Notes under the pieces: model-generated
What the model was told of the DNA's origin: nothing
The model's database searches: none
The model's input: the letters and a program-made list of their open reading frames with translations, nothing else
Part shown: piece after piece, positions 4,510 through 6,661 of the stretch
Numbering within the stretch: the stretch's first letter is position 1
Layout: every line of letters starts with the position of its first letter
Made by a program: the position numbers and the translations under genes
From: an uncultured Candidatus Saccharibacteria bacterium
GTDB taxonomy: Bacteria; Patescibacteria; Saccharimonadia; Saccharimonadales; UBA10212
Assembly: GCA_946478715.1 (NCBI GenBank)
Contig: CAMLDA010000035.1
Span: 1 to 6,661, forward strand
DNA length: 6,661 bases
Direction of reading: 5' to 3'

Positions 4510-4969
4510 CCACGGTATCAAGCGGTATATCATGGGGCTGGCGGGGCAGCCCGCCATCTATGTACCCGCTATGAAAGCACGCCCCCACCTTGTAAGCCTG
4601 CGGCTGGCCGGCCAAGAACCTGTCATAAAAACCGCCTCCCCAGCCTAACCGGTAATTATCCTTATCGAAGGCCAGGCATGGTACCAGTATCAGGTCGAAT
4701 TGGGCGGTTGGGAGCTTTTGCTTTTTTGACTGCCCTAAAAGGGTGATATCAGTATCGGGGAACTTATATTTCACGGCTTCCAGAAGGGGATTTATATCCA
4801 CCTCTTTTAATCTGGGAATCGCGGCGTAGGCGCAGATTTTTTTAACCTTGTTCCAACCGACTTCCAGAAATATCCCCCGGCATATTTTCAAGCTGTATGC
4901 TTCAATATCATCGGATGCCATAGCCAGCCTTATGGCCTTATATTTTTCTCTTAGCTCCGGCTTAGTCAC
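4442..4969 (-). CDS. 5-formyltetrahydrofolate cyclo-ligase (MTHFS)
   Basis: 175 residues. The enzyme converts 5-formyl-THF to 5,10-methenyl-THF with ATP in the cytosol, recovering the storage or inhibitory folate; the product is a substrate of FolD, encoded 600 bp away. Family features: basic N-terminal helix with REKYKAIR (7-14), EVDINPLLE (56-64), FDLILVPCLAFD (91-102), the ATP/substrate motif RLGWGGGFYDRFL (107-119), and the closing HDIPLDTVVTEK (146-157). Residues 158-175 form an Ala/Pro/Ser-rich tail beyond the usual domain end; this tail is encoded entirely within the 3' end of the kinase gene. The start is GTG at 4969, six bases after TATACT on the minus strand, with no Shine-Dalgarno. 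Length is near the family norm. Confidence 0.92.
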   Translation of the reverse strand: MTKPELREKYKAIRLAMASDDIEAYSLKICRGIFLEVGWNKVKKICAYAAIPRLKEVDINPLLEAVKYKFPDTDITLLGQSKKQKLPTAQFDLILVPCLAFDKDNYRLGWGGGFYDRFLAGQPQAYKVGACFHSGYIDGGLPRQPHDIPLDTVVTEKTAVLPSGAAPAESTAALY

Positions 4970-4975
4970 ATACCA

Positions 4976-4981
4976 AGTATA
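4976..4981 (-). promoter_or_regulatory. Leaderless -10 box of the cyclo-ligase gene
   Basis: On the minus strand TATACT is followed by TGGTAT and then GTG at 4969, the same six-base spacing as at 3304, 1895 and 2248. A leaderless GTG start is inferred. Confidence 0.55.
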
Positions 4982-5020
4982 TCGCTAAGCGGGGAGCCAG
5001 GCGGGCCCTAGTAAACGTTA

Positions 5021-5058
5021 TTGAAATCAAAAATACGGCAATATGATAGCATTAACAT
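5021..5058 (+). promoter_or_regulatory. Promoter region of the 5064-5369 gene
   Basis: Two options are visible. TAACAT at 5053-5058 lies five bases before ATG at 5064, fitting the leaderless pattern. Alternatively TTGAAA (5021-5026) and TATGAT (5042-5047) form a sigma-70-like pair with a short 15-base spacer and would give a leader of about ten bases. No Shine-Dalgarno is present in either case. Confidence 0.4.
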
Positions 5059-5063
5059 AAGTT

Positions 5064-5369
5064 ATGCCAGAACAAAAAGTTAAACAAAGTTTTATTGCAT
5101 CGGTTATATTAACTGTTCTTGCACTTATAATAAATGTATGGGAACAGGCTACCACTGGGCAGGTTAATGGCTCTATCCAATGGGCTGTGCTCCCTACTGC
5201 TGGTGTAGCGATGCTCTTTACCTACATCATCGCAAAATACGCTTCTAGAAAAGGAGCAGATACAAAATGGGTAGGCAGATCATTGTTACTCATGATTGCC
5301 TTATCATTAATTATAATCCAGGTATCCACACGTATGTGGGGCTTTGCACCCCAGGGCTGGACATTTTAA
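5064..5369 (+). CDS. Small three-helix membrane protein
   Basis: 101 residues, no family recognised. Hydrophobic segments at about 9-26, 40-58 and 69-88; the turn AKYASRKGADTK (57-68) is basic, and the loop ATTGQVNGS (29-37) is polar, giving an N-in, C-out prediction. The C-terminus GFAPQGWTF is aromatic and Gly/Pro-rich. In size and helix number it resembles the two cassette proteins at 1895 and 2248, though I see no convincing sequence similarity. It sits between the divergent cyclo-ligase gene and a convergent tRNA-Lys, whose terminator T-tract begins right after its stop. The flanks lack the repeat site that marks the cassettes. The gene is supported by its clean hydrophobic pattern and promoter; function unknown. 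Confidence 0.7.
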   Translation: MPEQKVKQSFIASVILTVLALIINVWEQATTGQVNGSIQWAVLPTAGVAMLFTYIIAKYASRKGADTKWVGRSLLLMIALSLIIIQVSTRMWGFAPQGWTF

Positions 5370-5370
5370 T

Positions 5371-5395
5371 AAGAAAAAGAACTACCGCAGGGAGT
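5371..5395 (-). terminator. Probable intrinsic terminator of tRNA-Lys
   Basis: On the minus strand ACTCCC and GGTAGT form a six-position stem with one C-T mismatch on a three-base loop (5395-5381), followed directly by TCTTTTTCTT (5380-5371). It lies 15 bases beyond the CCA end. The stem is weak, but the T-tract is good and the position is right. Confidence 0.5.
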
Positions 5396-5409
5396 CATGT
5401 GTTTATGCA

Positions 5410-5486
5410 TGGAGGGCCCACAGGGACTCGAACCCTGGACACGCGGCTTAAGAGGCCGCTGCTCTAACCAACTGAGCTATGGGCCC
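5410..5486 (-). tRNA. tRNA-Lys (anticodon CUU), CCA encoded
   Basis: Minus-strand cloverleaf: acceptor GGGCCCA (5486-5480) pairs fully with TGGGCCC (5420-5414); D stem GCTC/GAGC (5477-5474/5464-5461); anticodon stem GCGGC/GCCGC (5459-5455/5447-5443) with loop CTCTTAA and anticodon CTT; variable loop GTGTC; T stem CAGGG/CCCTG with loop TTCGAGT; then T at the discriminator position (5413) and CCA at 5412-5410. It reads AAG. U73 is unusual for tRNA-Lys, which normally has A or G. A TATGTT at minus-strand 5506-5501 is a possible -10 box. The trailer TGCATAA after CCA resembles that of tRNA-Arg. Confidence 0.94.
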
Positions 5487-5548
5487 GCGCTTGGGGTCGG
5501 AACATACAAACTTTAGCAAACTACCTCTGTTTTTACAAGATTTTAGAG

Positions 5549-5554
5549 TACAAT
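5549..5554 (+). promoter_or_regulatory. -10 box close to the folD start
   Basis: TACAAT followed by eight bases and ATG at 5563. The leader would be zero to two bases. No Shine-Dalgarno at proper spacing is present, so a leaderless or near-leaderless message is likely. Confidence 0.45.
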
Positions 5555-5562
5555 TACCAGGT

Positions 5563-6366
5563 ATGAAATTGCTCAACGGCGCGGAACTGGCGGGATATAT
5601 AAAAGAACGCCATGCCAAGCAAGTAAGGTCGCTTAAAGGACGGAAGATATATCCTAGGCTGGCCATCGTCCAGACAAAAGACGACCCAGTGATTGATACC
5701 TATGTATCCCTTAAGCGGAGGTATGGCGCCGATATCGGCGTGGACGTGGAGCTCCATAAGGTAAAGCAGGCGGAGGCGGCAAGTGTTCTTGAGAAGCTGA
5801 ATCAGGACAGCCTAGTGCATGGAATAATCGTACAGCTGCCGCTGTCCGACCCCTCCCAGACCGATGAAATTGTTAATCAGGTCTCTCCAGCTAAGGATGT
5901 GGATTCGCTGGGCTCGGGTTCTGAATTCACCCCCGCCACGCCAATGGCGATACTCTGGCTGCTGTCAGGATACAATATCGGGCTGGCCGGTCTGAGCATA
6001 TTACTGATAGGCCGCGGCAAATTGGTCGGGGGACCGCTGGAAAAGATACTTAAAGATTCCGGCTATAAGGTGGAAGTTATTGATAGGGAAGTGCCTGACT
6101 TGAAAGATTATACGCTGGATGCGGACATAATCATCACGGCCACCGGCAGTCCGGCCATACTTTACTCGGATATGATTAAAAAGGGCGCCGTGGTGGTTGA
6201 TGCCGGCGTCGCAAGCGAACATGGCAAAACGGTGGGAGACCTGGCGCCGGAAGTATATGAGCGGGACGACCTGACGCTTACTCCAGGGAAAGGCGGCGTC
6301 GGGCCGCTGACAGTCTGCGCCCTGTTTGAAAATGTCATAAGGGCGGCGCAAAATGAAGCGCGTTAA
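5563..6366 (+). CDS. folD: Methylene-THF dehydrogenase / methenyl-THF cyclohydrolase
   Basis: 267 residues. The bifunctional cytosolic enzyme interconverts 5,10-methylene-THF, 5,10-methenyl-THF and 10-formyl-THF with NADP(H), feeding purine, thymidylate and formyl-Met synthesis. The catalytic domain shows DPVIDTYVSLKRR (41-53) with Tyr47 and the expected catalytic Lys51, VHGIIVQLPL (85-94) and KDVD (111-114). The Rossmann domain has GRGKLVGGP (150-158), ITATGSP (191-197), VVDAGV (211-216) and the C-terminal signature GGVGPLT (244-250). KDVD is followed by Ser rather than the usual Gly, and the usual PCTP reads FTPATP, both tolerable. It is slightly shorter than typical FolD. A longer frame from 5479 would overlap the tRNA-Lys gene and add no family sequence, so the ATG at 5563 is preferred. 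murI overlaps its last 14 bases, implying one operon. Confidence 0.94.
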   Translation: MKLLNGAELAGYIKERHAKQVRSLKGRKIYPRLAIVQTKDDPVIDTYVSLKRRYGADIGVDVELHKVKQAEAASVLEKLNQDSLVHGIIVQLPLSDPSQTDEIVNQVSPAKDVDSLGSGSEFTPATPMAILWLLSGYNIGLAGLSILLIGRGKLVGGPLEKILKDSGYKVEVIDREVPDLKDYTLDADIIITATGSPAILYSDMIKKGAVVVDAGVASEHGKTVGDLAPEVYERDDLTLTPGKGGVGPLTVCALFENVIRAAQNEAR

Positions 6367-6661
6367 AGTTGGCGTATTCGACAGCGGGGTCGGAGCCCGG
6401 CACGTAATTAATTCTATCCTCGCAGAACTGCCGGATTTGGAAATCATGTACAAGGACGATAAAAAACATGTTCCTTATGGCAGCCGTTCGATCCAAGAAA
6501 TACACGGTTTTGTGCGGCCGATATTCCAGCAGTTCATAGACGGGGGCTGCCAAGTCATAGTGGTGGCCTGCAACACAGTGACCACTAATCTTATTTCAGA
6601 GCTGCGCCAGGAATTTGATATCCCTATGGTTGGGATGGAACCGGCCGTTAAGCCGGCCGCC
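6353..6661 (+). CDS. murI: Glutamate racemase, N-terminal part (runs off the window)
   Basis: The first 103 residues of a cytosolic racemase making D-glutamate for peptidoglycan. Seen: GVFDSGVGA (7-15) with the catalytic-region Asp10 and Ser11, HVPYGSRS (39-46), ACNTVTT (72-78) with the first catalytic Cys73, and PMVGMEPAVKPAA (91-103). The second catalytic Cys lies beyond the edge. The third Gly of DSGVGG is Ala here. The start ATG at 6353 overlaps the folD stop (6364-6366) by 14 bp, with AAGGG about ten bases before it, so translation is probably coupled to folD. Confidence 0.9.
   Translation, partial: MKRVKVGVFDSGVGARHVINSILAELPDLEIMYKDDKKHVPYGSRSIQEIHGFVRPIFQQFIDGGCQVIVVACNTVTTNLISELRQEFDIPMVGMEPAVKPAA

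Noticed and set aside
4679..4700. GGTACC near TCGAAT, faintly like the cassette site on the other strand
   Set aside because: It lies inside the conserved coding part of the cyclo-ligase (region encoding ILVPCLAF) and the order and spacing do not match.
4971..4991. TACCAAG followed by TAAGCG, resembling the tRNA-Arg trailer, upstream of the 5064 gene
   Set aside because: Needs a six-base gap, lacks the GGG and T-loop parts, and overlaps the cyclo-ligase -10 box; most likely chance.
5323..5357. Two short hairpins near the end of the 5064-5369 gene
   Set aside because: They lie inside the coding region, with no T-tract directly after them; the better terminator signal belongs to tRNA-Lys on the other strand.
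5479..5562. Longer N-terminus for folD
   Set aside because: It would begin inside the tRNA-Lys gene and lacks family sequence; the ATG at 5563 sits behind a -10 box.

Overview
The window looks like a chromosomal segment from a small-genome bacterium, most likely a member of the Patescibacteria (CPR), with Saccharibacteria (TM7) as best guess. The grounds are indirect: compact gene packing with overlaps, a sortase plus a single small LPxTG protein, a CofE-family ligase without other F420 genes, a standard genetic code (TGA is a stop), CCA encoded in both tRNA genes, and many genes that start directly behind a -10 box with no Shine-Dalgarno. The taxonomy is inference.

Layout. 1-230: 3' end of a CRP/FNR-type regulator (+). 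241-1630: a minus-strand pair, an LPNTG surface protein followed by its likely sortase. 1787-1863: tRNA-Arg(UCG) (+). 1864-2552: an AT-rich stretch made of two single-gene units, each encoding a small three-helix membrane protein and each ending in a near-identical 30-bp site that resembles the 3' end of the tRNA-Arg gene. 2555-3304: CofE/FolC2-like gamma-glutamyl ligase (-). 3373-4509: membrane histidine kinase (+), overlapping at its 3' end with 5-formyltetrahydrofolate cyclo-ligase (4442-4969, -). 5064-5369: another small membrane protein (+). 5410-5486: tRNA-Lys(CUU) (-). 5563-6366: folD (+). 6353-6661: start of murI (+), cut by the window edge.

How the genes fit together. FolD, 5-formyl-THF cyclo-ligase and the CofE-like ligase (a family known to include folylpolyglutamate synthases) suggest a dispersed one-carbon/folate neighbourhood. 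The surface protein and sortase form a self-contained cell-surface display unit. MurI supplies D-glutamate for peptidoglycan, which agrees with a sortase-type (monoderm-like) envelope.

The most unusual part is 1831-2552. The tRNA-Arg 3' end, the 17-nt tRNA-like ends at 2206-2222 and 2536-2552, and the trailer GCATAAGCGT shared by 1865-1874 and 2224-2233 divide the region into tRNA, gene, site, gene, site. All genes point the same way and each has its own apparent leaderless promoter. This has the logic of an integron cassette array, but it is anchored at a tRNA 3' end and its sites do not match the standard integron attC consensus. No recombinase lies in the window, so mobility is inference.
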